Shown here: positions 6,299 to 12,555 of the stretch, piece by piece
Position numbering within the stretch: position 1 is the first letter of the stretch
How the letters are laid out: each line of letters starts with the position of its first letter
Made by a program: the position numbers and the translations under genes
From: CAG-826 sp964546565
GTDB taxonomy: Bacteria; Bacillota_I; Bacilli_A; RFN20; CAG-826
Direction: 5' to 3'
Assembly (NCBI GenBank): GCA_964546565.1
Contig: CAZJKC010000039.1
Coordinates: 1 to 15,559, forward strand
DNA: 15,559 nt
The notes under the pieces: generated by a model
What the model saw: only the letters and a program-made list of their open reading frames with translations
What the model was told of the DNA's origin: nothing
The model's database searches: none

Positions 6299-6976
6299 AT
6301 GTATGATAAAGAATTAATTACAAGAATTTGTAATTTAACATGTTCTAAAGATGATATAAGCACAAATCTAGAAAGTATTAATTATGATACTGAATATCCT
6401 TTTGAAAAGTATTATGATGTCAATATTATTATCGGCGCCATTAATAAATACTTATCGAAAGAATGGGATGATCGTACATTAGCAGGATGGCTTTGCATTT
6501 ACAATTGGATTATATGCGGCGGATTTTCAAATAAAGTAAAAGAGTGTTTCAATCCTTTAGAACAATTCTTAGTTTATGAAATAAGTTGGGATTTAGATGG
6601 TTTATCTTTTTTTGATGAAGAAACATATTTTGAAGACAATGAAAAAGAACTTAATGACACTATAGAAGGATATAAAACTTGGGATTATATTTGGCAAACA
6701 AGAGATTCTTGGAAGGGTGTTTATGCCACAATTAATGAATGTAATGTTTTTAATGGTGATCAATATATACTCTTAATAAATGATAAATTAAAAGAATATG
6801 CAATTGTTTTTTCTTTTGGCTTTTTATCTAATAATTATAACTATCAAAATGAATATTTAAGATATATATCTAAAAATAAATTTGTCAAGTTAATAGAACA
6901 ATTAAAAAAAGAATACAAACTTATTAGTTACTCAGAAGACCTTTATTATTCGGATTTATACAATTTAGATGAATAA
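6299..6976 (+). CDS. hypothetical acidic, tryptophan-rich soluble protein
   Basis: 225 residues with no signal peptide or membrane helix. It is rich in Asp/Glu, Tyr and Trp, with seven Trp clustered in segments such as WLCIYNWIICGG and KTWDYIWQTRDSWKG. It ends in a very acidic tyrosine-rich tail (SEDLYYSDLYNLDE). The composition resembles single-domain immunity or antitoxin-like proteins found as orphans in Bacillota, but I see no family signature and no partner toxin. A strong GGGAGG sits 7-8 bases before the ATG. The gene is monocistronic, faces the TerB-like gene, and shares a bidirectional terminator with it. Confidence 0.8.
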   Translation: MYDKELITRICNLTCSKDDISTNLESINYDTEYPFEKYYDVNIIIGAINKYLSKEWDDRTLAGWLCIYNWIICGGFSNKVKECFNPLEQFLVYEISWDLDGLSFFDEETYFEDNEKELNDTIEGYKTWDYIWQTRDSWKGVYATINECNVFNGDQYILLINDKLKEYAIVFSFGFLSNNYNYQNEYLRYISKNKFVKLIEQLKKEYKLISYSEDLYYSDLYNLDE

Positions 6977-7032
6977 TTTTCATATAAATAAAGGTCAATG
7001 ATTTATATCAAATAATTATCTTTAACAAGAAA

Positions 7033-7080
7033 AAGAATTATAATCAAGCTACTTTTGCCTCATTATAATTCTTCTTTTTT
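7033..7080. terminator. bidirectional terminator between convergent genes
   Basis: A perfect 12-bp stem AAGAATTATAAT / ATTATAATTCTT (7033-7044 and 7062-7073) with a 17-base loop. Rightward it is followed by CTTTTTTTTT. Leftward the stem is followed by TTTCTTG, so it can end the TerB-like gene as well. Confidence 0.85.
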
Positions 7081-7143
7081 TTCACACTTTAATTTTAAAT
7101 ATATCAATAATATATTATTTTCAATAACAAGATACTTTTTATT

Positions 7144-7623
7144 CTATTGGTAATACCAGCCGTTCCTATCTTGAGCTAAATAAATATCACAAAGAGAGGT
7201 AATAAATAATTCTTCATTTTCATTCATATCGCCATCAACTAACGCTACCGCAATACACATGGAAATAAGACCTATAACGTTTCGTCTTATACGCACTCTT
7301 TTGAACAATTCTATAGCTCTATCTCTTTTCTCTTGTTTATTAAGTTTAGACATATAATTAAAGAATTCATCGTATGAATTACAACTAACCAACGCATTGA
7401 ACGCTTCATATTCTTTTATTTTTATTTTACCATCATTACATGCTACACAGGCAAAAAGCCCCATAGTAGTGTCATATGCATCTTGACGTATAAATTTTTC
7501 TTCATTTTCTAAACTATCAAATACCATATACACATTTCTTTTTATAAGCTCCGTATGCCCCATTTGTGCAATATGCGATTGCGCGGTTTCTTTTAATTTT
7601 TCAAATACTTCATATGCATACAT
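7144..7623 (-). CDS. TerB-like helical domain protein
   Basis: 159 residues, all-helical and without membrane segments. It has two aspartate-centred motifs typical of the TerB/DjlA-like fold: FACVACNDGKIKIKEYEAF at about residues 57-75 and ISMCIAVALVDGDMNENEELF at about 120-140. The pattern is hydrophobic-A-x-x-D-G-x-[IM]-x-x-x-E. The family includes TerB of the tellurite-resistance cluster and many stand-alone proteins of unclear role, probably metal-binding. No ter genes are nearby, so a tellurite role should not be assumed. AGGAGG is placed 7 bases before the ATG. Confidence 0.75.
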   Translation of the reverse strand: MYAYEVFEKLKETAQSHIAQMGHTELIKRNVYMVFDSLENEEKFIRQDAYDTTMGLFACVACNDGKIKIKEYEAFNALVSCNSYDEFFNYMSKLNKQEKRDRAIELFKRVRIRRNVIGLISMCIAVALVDGDMNENEELFITSLCDIYLAQDRNGWYYQ

Positions 7624-7816
7624 ATAAAATTCCTCCTAAGATCTAATTGAATACTAACATAACAAATAATGATAGTCAAATCAGATAAATTCTTTCTTTT
7701 TACAATAATTTAAAGTTTTGCAATATAAATAAACTAGACATAAAAACTTTTTGTTGAATAAAAAAGGTATTTTTTTATTTTACATGGGAATAATAATCAT
7801 ACAAGGAGAAAAAGAA

Positions 7817-8017
7817 ATGAAACAACCACCCAAAATGTTAACACCTAAAGATTGTTTGTATTTAGAAGATCTAATGAATGTTACTGTAGCCCTTTTTAAA
7901 AAATGTAATCTTTATATGAATCTTACAGAAGATCGCCAAATTAAGACTACTTTACAATCTTTATCAAAGAAAATGATTAATGAGGCTAATATTATTTTAT
8001 CAATCATAGGAGAATGA
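7817..8017 (+). CDS. small CotF-type coat-associated protein
   Basis: 66 residues and all-helical. It begins MKQPPKMLTPKDCLYLEDLM, followed by a helix with KKCNLYMN and a second helix (QIKTTLQSLSKKMINEANII). The pattern 'KDxLYLEDxxN...KKCxxY' is that of the short ferritin-like partner often encoded beside CotF-family spore coat proteins in Bacillota. The start at 7817 is chosen because AAGGAG lies 7 bases upstream. The upstream in-frame ATG at 7751 would add an implausible hydrophobic leader without a binding site. It overlaps the leader of the next gene: its TGA is at 8015-8017 and the next ATG is at 8020. Confidence 0.7.
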   Translation: MKQPPKMLTPKDCLYLEDLMNVTVALFKKCNLYMNLTEDRQIKTTLQSLSKKMINEANIILSIIGE

Positions 8018-8019
8018 TT

Positions 8020-8337
8020 ATGGCAAAGAAAAAACAAGAAGTAAAAAACACAAAAGAGACGATTAATACCAGTGAAGTCTTTAATGATTATGATATTTTA
8101 AGAGATGTCTTAACCAGTTTAAAAGGGATGGTCAATGTATATAACACCTTCTTAATTGAAACTAGTAATAGCGAATTAAACGCTGTTATCAAGAATCTTT
8201 ATAACGAAGTATCCTCTTCCCAAAGAAATATCTTTAATATAATGTTTGAAAAAGGCTGGTACATTTTAGAAACTATGCCAAGCAATAAATTACAAAAAAA
8301 GAGCAAACAATTAAAACAACTTAAAGACCAAATGTAA
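8020..8337 (+). CDS. CotF-family spore coat protein
   Basis: 105 residues. A lysine-rich, flexible N-terminus (about 20 residues) is followed by two long helices. The helices carry the recognisable CotF pattern: FNDYDILRDVLTSLKGMVNVY, then an E-T/A-S-N turn, and QRNIFNIMFEKGWYILETMP near residues 70-90, where the GWY is characteristic. CotF proteins are ferritin-like coat components. AGGAG at 8008-8012 is 7 bases from the ATG at 8020 but only 1 base from the ATG at 8014, so 8020 is the start. It is the second gene of a two-gene coat operon, and the stop of the first gene lies within the leader. Confidence 0.8.
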   Translation: MAKKKQEVKNTKETINTSEVFNDYDILRDVLTSLKGMVNVYNTFLIETSNSELNAVIKNLYNEVSSSQRNIFNIMFEKGWYILETMPSNKLQKKSKQLKQLKDQM

Positions 8338-8486
8338 TCACTCAATCAATATTATTTGTTATGTTAAGGTTTATAGTCAATATTCTTAAAATATGACAAT
8401 CATCTTTTGATTGTTCAAAATAATTACTAATTATTGATTTTTCACCTTTTGTCCGCTAAACTATTCACAGATTTAGAGGGCATTTT

Positions 8487-8924
8487 ATGGAAAAAGATAT
8501 AGAAAAAAATAAACGCTTACAAAAGAACAAAAGTATTATAGAAGGAATAAAGTTTTTATGCTTTTCTCTTTCAGCTGGTGTCATCCAAATAGTTAGTGAA
8601 TCTATTTGTTTAGAATTATTAAACTTTAAAGCATGGCTTGCTTACTTAATCGCATTAGTATTATCTGTTTTATGGAATTTTACTTTAAATAGAAAATTTA
8701 CCTTTCATTCCGCAAATAATGTTCCTATCGCCATGCTTAAAGTCGGAATTTATTATTTAGTATTTGCGCCGTTATCAACATGGTGGACTAATGTCCTCGT
8801 AACTAATTACCTTTGGAACGAATATCTTGTATTGATAATGACAATGGTCATAAACTTTGTAACCGAATTTCTTTATCAGAAGTTCTTTGTTTTCAAAAAT
8901 AAGATATCAACGACCAACGAATAA
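8487..8924 (+). CDS. GtrA-family membrane protein
   Basis: 145 residues with four transmembrane helices after a basic N-terminal 20-residue stretch (many Lys). Two GtrA signatures are present: LWNFTLNRKFTFHS after the second helix and TEFLYQKFFVFKNK after the fourth. They form the pseudo-symmetric NF-x-x-x-R/K-x-(Y/F)-x-F motif of PF04138. GtrA proteins move polyprenyl-linked sugars or assist surface-glycan modification; the exact substrate here is unknown. AGAGGG upstream gives a moderate ribosome-binding site. No glycosyltransferase partner is adjacent. The gene ends at the bidirectional terminator shared with feo. Confidence 0.85.
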   Translation: MEKDIEKNKRLQKNKSIIEGIKFLCFSLSAGVIQIVSESICLELLNFKAWLAYLIALVLSVLWNFTLNRKFTFHSANNVPIAMLKVGIYYLVFAPLSTWWTNVLVTNYLWNEYLVLIMTMVINFVTEFLYQKFFVFKNKISTTNE

Positions 8925-8944
8925 TAATATCATATAAAAATAAA

Positions 8945-8980
8945 AGACCTAGATAAACTGTATCAATCTAGATCTTTTTT
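8945..8980. terminator. bidirectional terminator between gtrA-like gene and feo operon
   Basis: A 10-bp stem AGACCTAGAT / ATCTAGATCT (8945-8954 and 8966-8975) with an 11-base loop. There is a T-rich run on the right (TTTTTTTCTT) and AAAA on the left, which reads TTTTATTTTTA on the minus strand. It serves both convergent units. Confidence 0.85.
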
Positions 8981-8982
8981 TC

Positions 8983-9147
8983 TTATTTTTTATATTTCTT
9001 ATTATATTGATCAACAATGCCTTTGCCTTTTTTAGCACAACATGCACATTCACCTGTAGGTAAGTGTTTAACTTTTTTATAAATGTAATTTGCTAAAACA
9101 CCACCTACAATAAGAATTGCGCCAATAATGACAAGAATTTCTATCAT
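8983..9147 (-). CDS. FeoB-associated Cys-rich membrane protein
   Basis: 54 residues, easily missed. One N-terminal transmembrane helix (ILVIIGAILIVGGVLANYIY) is followed by a basic linker. A cysteine cluster, GECACCAKKGKG, comes next, then a lysine-rich end. This is the layout of the small proteins encoded after feoB in many Bacillota (FeoB-associated Cys-rich membrane protein family). They are thought to assist FeoB, possibly by handling iron or sensing redox state; that role is unproven. The ATG overlaps the feoB stop by one base (TAATG), so translation is coupled. The operon terminator starts within a few bases of its stop. Confidence 0.9.
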   Translation of the reverse strand: MIEILVIIGAILIVGGVLANYIYKKVKHLPTGECACCAKKGKGIVDQYNKKYKK

Positions 9148-11402
9148 TAACAAATCTCTTGAACTTTTTTGCTATCAATTATGCGATTATGACGAATAAT
9201 CAAGACAATTGCAATAGCAATTAAGGCGATAAAGATAAAGGCAGTATACCAATAGGTGCCTATTAAATAAATCATCATTGAAACAACATAAGAAATGACA
9301 AGCCAGAAAATAAGTGTTGTTTTAAATTTAGTCTTAGGTAATTCTGCTTTCGCTGTTGCCACCGCAGCAAAGCATGGAATAGTAGTCATATTAAAGGCGA
9401 TAAATGATAACAATGCTTGCTTTGTAATACCAGTCATTTCAATCATAGCTTCTGTAGCCGCTAAACCTTCAATAACTTCTTCATCAGGTAAAACGAATCC
9501 CGCTACAATAGCGGCCGCTAAAGTACCAAAAGTACCAATAACGTTTTCTTTAGCAATTAATCCGGTAATGGCTGCTACTGCGAATACCCAACCAGCACTT
9601 TTTAATTGTGAACCAAATCCTAAAGGTGTAAATAATGGTTGAATTAATTGCCCTAATGAAGTCAAAATCGATTGACCGCTTTCACTATCATCTAAGAAGC
9701 GATAATCCCATGAGAAATGTTGTAAGAACCAAATAACAATGGTCGAAGCAAGAATAATCGTAAAGGCTTTTTTCACAAAGTGTTTGGTCTTATCCCATAA
9801 GTGAATCATTAAAGATTTGAATTGAGGCCAGTGATAACTTGGTAGCTCCATAATAAATGGTGGCACTTCACCACGCATAGTAGTATTTCTCATAAGAATG
9901 ACAGCCACAATAGCGGTCACCATTCCTAAAATGTACATTCCAAATGTAATTAAATCAACATTAGCAAAATTAAATTGCGATACAATACCACCGGCAATAG
10001 CGGTTAAAATAGGTAATTTCGCACCGCAAGAGAAGAAAGGAATAACACGGATAGTAGCTATTTTTTCATTTTCATCAGCCAAAGCACGTGTGTTTATCAT
10101 AGCGGGTACTGAACAGCCAAAGCCCATAATCATCGGCATAAAGGCTCTTCCCGATAATCCAAACTTTCTAAATATACGATCAAGAATAAAAGCAACACGA
10201 GCCATATAACCACTATCTTCAAGAATAGAGAAGAAGAGGAATAGGCAAAGAATTTGTGGTAAGAAACCAATAACAGCAAATAAACCTTCTAGAATACCAT
10301 CACAAATAAAGGCCTCCACCCAAGGTTTAATCGATGCCGATGATTCTAACCATCCGCGAATTGTGTCATTTATTAATCCTGTAATTGAGTTGGTTAAATT
10401 AGCCAATATAACACCTGGTGAATTTAGACCACCGTTAAAGAATAAACCTTCAAAGGCGGTACCTTCAAATGAGACGATTCCAAAATCATAATAAAGGAAA
10501 TTTTCACTAAAGGTTAAATGGAATACTAAGAATAATATTAATAAGAAAATGGGAATACCGGCCCACTTGTTTGTCAAAACTTTATCGATACGGTCGGATT
10601 TAGTTAACTTATGCTTTTCTTTTTCTTTTTTAATTAATGTCGGAGCATAATGTTTGGAAATGTATTTATAGCGGGCATCTGCAATTAAAGCTTCTAAATC
10701 ATTTTCATGAGTTTCATCTTCAAAATCTTTCTTAAACTCATCAACAATAGATACTAAATCCGGATGATTATTTACCTCAATTTCATCCGATTCAATCAAT
10801 TTAATAGAATGGAATAAAGCATGATTAACTTTTTCTTTGGTAAATGATTGTTCAATTTCATTAATCAGTTTCAAAAGTTTCTCATTAGTGATAACTGTTG
10901 TCCCTTTTCTTTTCTTTAATGATGCTGAATAAGCAATTTTCATTAAATTATCAAGATTAGATTCTTTTAATGCCGATATTTCAACAACCGGAACACCTAA
11001 TTCTTTTTCTAATTCATAGGTATCAATCTTATCTCCTTGTTGCTTCAAAATATCACTCATGTTTAACGCTATAACAATTGGAACATCAATTTCTAATAAT
11101 TGTGTAGTTAAATACAAATTTCGTTCTAAGTTAGTTGCGTCCACGATATTAATAATACAATCGGGATTATTGTCCAAAATATAATTTCGGGAAATAACTT
11201 CTTCTGATGTATACGGTGATAAAGAATAAATACCCGGCAAATCAATAATACTTATTGGTTCTTTACATTTTTTATAAACGCCTTCTTTTTTATCAACGGT
11301 AACACCTGGCCAGTTACCAACATGAGCTGTTGAACCGGTTAACGAGTTAAAAAGCGTTGTTTTACCGCAATTTGGATTACCAGCTAAAGCAAAGGTTTTC
11401 AT
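9147..11402 (-). CDS. feoB: FeoB ferrous iron transporter
   Basis: 751 residues. The N-terminal G domain has G1 GNPNCGKT (residues 8-15), G3 DLPG (54-57), G4 NMSD (114-117) and G5 SALK (143-146). The polytopic domain from about residue 275 carries the gate motifs, including GFGCSVPAMINTRA and the C-terminal TTIPCFAAVATAKAELPKTK. FeoB imports Fe2+ across the cytoplasmic membrane, with GTP hydrolysis required. Its ATG overlaps the stop of the second feoA by one base (TAATG). The next small gene overlaps its own stop in the same way. Expression is probably iron-repressed from the operator-flanked promoter at 11916-11944. Confidence 0.97.
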   Translation of the reverse strand: MKTFALAGNPNCGKTTLFNSLTGSTAHVGNWPGVTVDKKEGVYKKCKEPISIIDLPGIYSLSPYTSEEVISRNYILDNNPDCIINIVDATNLERNLYLTTQLLEIDVPIVIALNMSDILKQQGDKIDTYELEKELGVPVVEISALKESNLDNLMKIAYSASLKKRKGTTVITNEKLLKLINEIEQSFTKEKVNHALFHSIKLIESDEIEVNNHPDLVSIVDEFKKDFEDETHENDLEALIADARYKYISKHYAPTLIKKEKEKHKLTKSDRIDKVLTNKWAGIPIFLLILFLVFHLTFSENFLYYDFGIVSFEGTAFEGLFFNGGLNSPGVILANLTNSITGLINDTIRGWLESSASIKPWVEAFICDGILEGLFAVIGFLPQILCLFLFFSILEDSGYMARVAFILDRIFRKFGLSGRAFMPMIMGFGCSVPAMINTRALADENEKIATIRVIPFFSCGAKLPILTAIAGGIVSQFNFANVDLITFGMYILGMVTAIVAVILMRNTTMRGEVPPFIMELPSYHWPQFKSLMIHLWDKTKHFVKKAFTIILASTIVIWFLQHFSWDYRFLDDSESGQSILTSLGQLIQPLFTPLGFGSQLKSAGWVFAVAAITGLIAKENVIGTFGTLAAAIVAGFVLPDEEVIEGLAATEAMIEMTGITKQALLSFIAFNMTTIPCFAAVATAKAELPKTKFKTTLIFWLVISYVVSMMIYLIGTYWYTAFIFIALIAIAIVLIIRHNRIIDSKKVQEIC

Positions 11403-11644
11403 TATTTATCTGCTCCTTTCGTTTCGACTATCACAAGATGTGCTTCTGTCTTTCTTAAGGTTAATTCATAACCACGAATAATAACTTCAAGTGGATCACC
11501 TAACGGAGCTTTCTTACGAAGGGTAACATTTGTGCCAGAAGTAACACCCATATCAAACAATCGTCTTCTTATTTTGCCTTCTCCTTCCACTTTCATAATT
11601 AGGCCAGTCTCGCCTATTTCGAATTCATCTAGTTTTTTTAGCAT
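11402..11644 (-). CDS. feoA: FeoA (second copy), SH3-like partner of FeoB
   Basis: 80 residues covering one FeoA domain: a beta-barrel with GETGLIMKVEGEGKIRRRL, the family's LFDMGVTSGTNV turn, and PLGDPLEVIIRGYELTLRK. FeoA is a small cytoplasmic protein needed for full FeoB activity. The start is set at 11644 because AAGGAAGG lies 6 bases upstream. An earlier in-frame ATG at 11662, overlapping the stop of the first feoA, has no binding site but cannot be excluded. It is the more canonical of the two FeoA proteins. Confidence 0.93.
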   Translation of the reverse strand: MLKKLDEFEIGETGLIMKVEGEGKIRRRLFDMGVTSGTNVTLRKKAPLGDPLEVIIRGYELTLRKTEAHLVIVETKGADK

Positions 11645-11661
11645 ACAGATCCTTCCTTTCA

Positions 11662-11874
11662 TTACGCTACTAGAATTTTGTTAGCCATATTACTATCAAG
11701 AGCTAAACGGCCATCCTTAACCACTAAAATGACACTTCCATTAGCTTTTGATAACAATCTAATGCTCGTATCAACAGTAAGTCCTAAGCTTTCTAAATAC
11801 TTTTTAACCTTATCATTCACTAAAAGTCTAATAATCCTTAAGTCCGTATTTAGTGGGGCTAATAATAATGGCAT
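11662..11874 (-). CDS. feoA: FeoA-domain protein (first copy), short
   Basis: 70 residues with one FeoA-like domain. The hydrophobic start (MPLLLAPLNTDLRIIRL) is followed by KKYLESLGLTVDTSIRLL, corresponding to the family's LxxLGLxxGxxI turn, then VILVVKDGRLALDSNMANKI, which matches the DG-RxALxxxxAxxI end. It is a divergent paralogue of the neighbouring feoA. Tandem feoA genes ahead of feoB are common in Bacillota; the two proteins may form distinct contacts with FeoB. AGGAGGTG is placed well upstream of the ATG. It is the first gene of the operon, next to the regulated promoter. Confidence 0.88.
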   Translation of the reverse strand: MPLLLAPLNTDLRIIRLLVNDKVKKYLESLGLTVDTSIRLLSKANGSVILVVKDGRLALDSNMANKILVA

Positions 11875-11891
11875 AAAGACACCTCCTAAAA

Positions 11892-11909
11892 AGTTAGTTA
11901 TGACTAACT
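11892..11909. promoter_or_regulatory. DtxR/MntR-type operator O1, at the feo transcription start
   Basis: A perfect 7-bp inverted repeat AGTTAGT TATG ACTAACT. The GTTAG..CTAAC half-sites resemble known DtxR-family boxes (TTAGGTTAG/CTAACCTAA type). It lies immediately downstream of the -10 box, across the expected start point. A bound repressor would therefore block transcription. The leader between it and feoA carries the ribosome-binding site. Confidence 0.75.
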
Positions 11910-11915
11910 ATCAAG

Positions 11916-11944
11916 ATTATATACCGGTCATTTTTTAAATACAA
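11916..11944 (-). promoter_or_regulatory. sigma-A promoter of the feo operon
   Basis: On the minus strand there is TTGTAT (11939-11944) and a perfect TATAAT (11916-11921), separated by exactly 17 bases. The first feoA starts about 42 bases downstream of the -10. Confidence 0.85.
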
Positions 11945-11961
11945 CCTTTTTTTGAAAAAAA

Positions 11962-11977
11962 GTTAGTTATATCTAAC
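11962..11977. promoter_or_regulatory. DtxR/MntR-type operator O2, upstream of the feo promoter
   Basis: The near-perfect dyad GTTAGTTATATCTAAC has 7 of 8 pairs complementary and the same GTTAG / CTAAC half-sites as O1. It is 17 bases upstream of the -35. Its centre is 69 bases from the centre of O1. It also sits just beyond the terminator of the regulator gene. Confidence 0.65.
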
Positions 11978-11980
11978 CAT

Positions 11981-12010
11981 AAAAAAAATAAAAAGTGGGA
12001 TTGCCCACTT
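11981..12010 (-). terminator. terminator of the DtxR/MntR-type regulator gene
   Basis: On the minus strand, AAGTGGG CAAT CCCACTT (11993-12010) is followed by TTATTTTTTTT. It begins 2 bases after the stop codon of the regulator gene. Confidence 0.88.
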
Positions 12011-12012
12011 CA

Positions 12013-12381
12013 CTATCGATTTTTTAAAACATGATTCTTAATTGCCATAAAAGTAACATCACTTAAATCATGCTCAATTTTACATGCATCGATCATCGCT
12101 TGATCATATGGAACTCCTAAAGAAATAAGAGCTTCCGAAATGATTTGATGCTTTTCATAAGTTTTTGACGCTATTTCATAGCCAATATTTGTTAAAACTA
12201 TACTGCCATCATTATCAACAATAATATAACCATTTTCACGCAATTTTTTCATAGCTACGCTCACACTTGCTTTTGAAAAATTCATCTCATTAGCAATATC
12301 AATCGAACGAACGCTGCCCTTCTTTTCTTTTATAATAAGAATCGTTTCTAAATAATCTTCTGCTGATTCATAAACTTTCAT
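12013..12381 (-). CDS. DtxR/MntR-family metal-dependent transcriptional regulator
   Basis: 122 residues, the short form without an SH3 domain. Residues 1-65 form a winged helix (AEDYLETIL, then SIDIANEMNFSKASVSVAMK as helix-turn-helix). Residues 66-122 are the dimerisation domain. Metal-ligand positions are visible: D9 and E12, H78, and C100, E103 and H104 (CKIEHDLSD). Compared with B. subtilis MntR (D8, E11, H77, E99, E102, H103), the Glu99 position is Cys, as in the iron sensors DtxR/IdeR, while D9 is MntR-like. Its location next to the feo operon, with two matching operators, argues for iron control. AAGGAG precedes the ATG. The gene begins 20 bases after tRNA-Arg with no promoter between. 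Confidence 0.92.
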   Translation of the reverse strand: MKVYESAEDYLETILIIKEKKGSVRSIDIANEMNFSKASVSVAMKKLRENGYIIVDNDGSIVLTNIGYEIASKTYEKHQIISEALISLGVPYDQAMIDACKIEHDLSDVTFMAIKNHVLKNR

Positions 12382-12401
12382 AATAAGCTCCTTTATATTA
12401 A

Positions 12402-12478
12402 TGGCGCGCCCGACACGATTCGAACGTGCGACCCCAACCTTCGGAGGGTTGTACTCTATCCAACTGAGCTACGGGCGC
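12402..12478 (-). tRNA. tRNA-Arg (anticodon CCG)
   Basis: A 77-base cloverleaf with acceptor stem GCGCCCG / CGGGCGC, anticodon stem CAACC/GGTTG and loop CTCCGAA giving CCG, which reads CGG. The discriminator is G and CCA is encoded. It lies directly upstream of the DtxR-type regulator gene on the same strand with a 20-base gap and no terminator between them. Confidence 0.95.
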
Positions 12479-12489
12479 AAAGCGATATT

Positions 12490-12518
12490 ATTTTAACACT
12501 TTACATATTTTCTATCAA
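12490..12518 (-). promoter_or_regulatory. promoter of the tRNA-Arg/regulator transcript
   Basis: On the minus strand there is TTGATA (12513-12518) and TAAAAT (12490-12495) with 17-base spacing. It is 11 bases upstream of the mature tRNA 5' end. No DtxR-type dyad is visible here, so the regulator gene is probably expressed constitutively. Confidence 0.75.
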
Positions 12519-12555
12519 TATTGCGAATTTTCTTATCCAAAAAAAATATTATTTA

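Noticed and set aside
7770..7816. CATACAAG just upstream of the small coat gene, as a sigma-E/K -10
   Set aside because: It overlaps the ribosome-binding site, leaving no room for a transcript start, and there is no matching -35.
9295..10209. Two rightward open frames antisense to feoB
   Set aside because: They are shadows of a strongly conserved gene on the other strand and have low-complexity Ala/Ile-rich translations and no start signals.
11678..11938. A rightward open frame of 86 codons antisense to the first feoA
   Set aside because: It crosses the feo promoter and operator and the FeoA-coding strand; no ribosome-binding site is seen.
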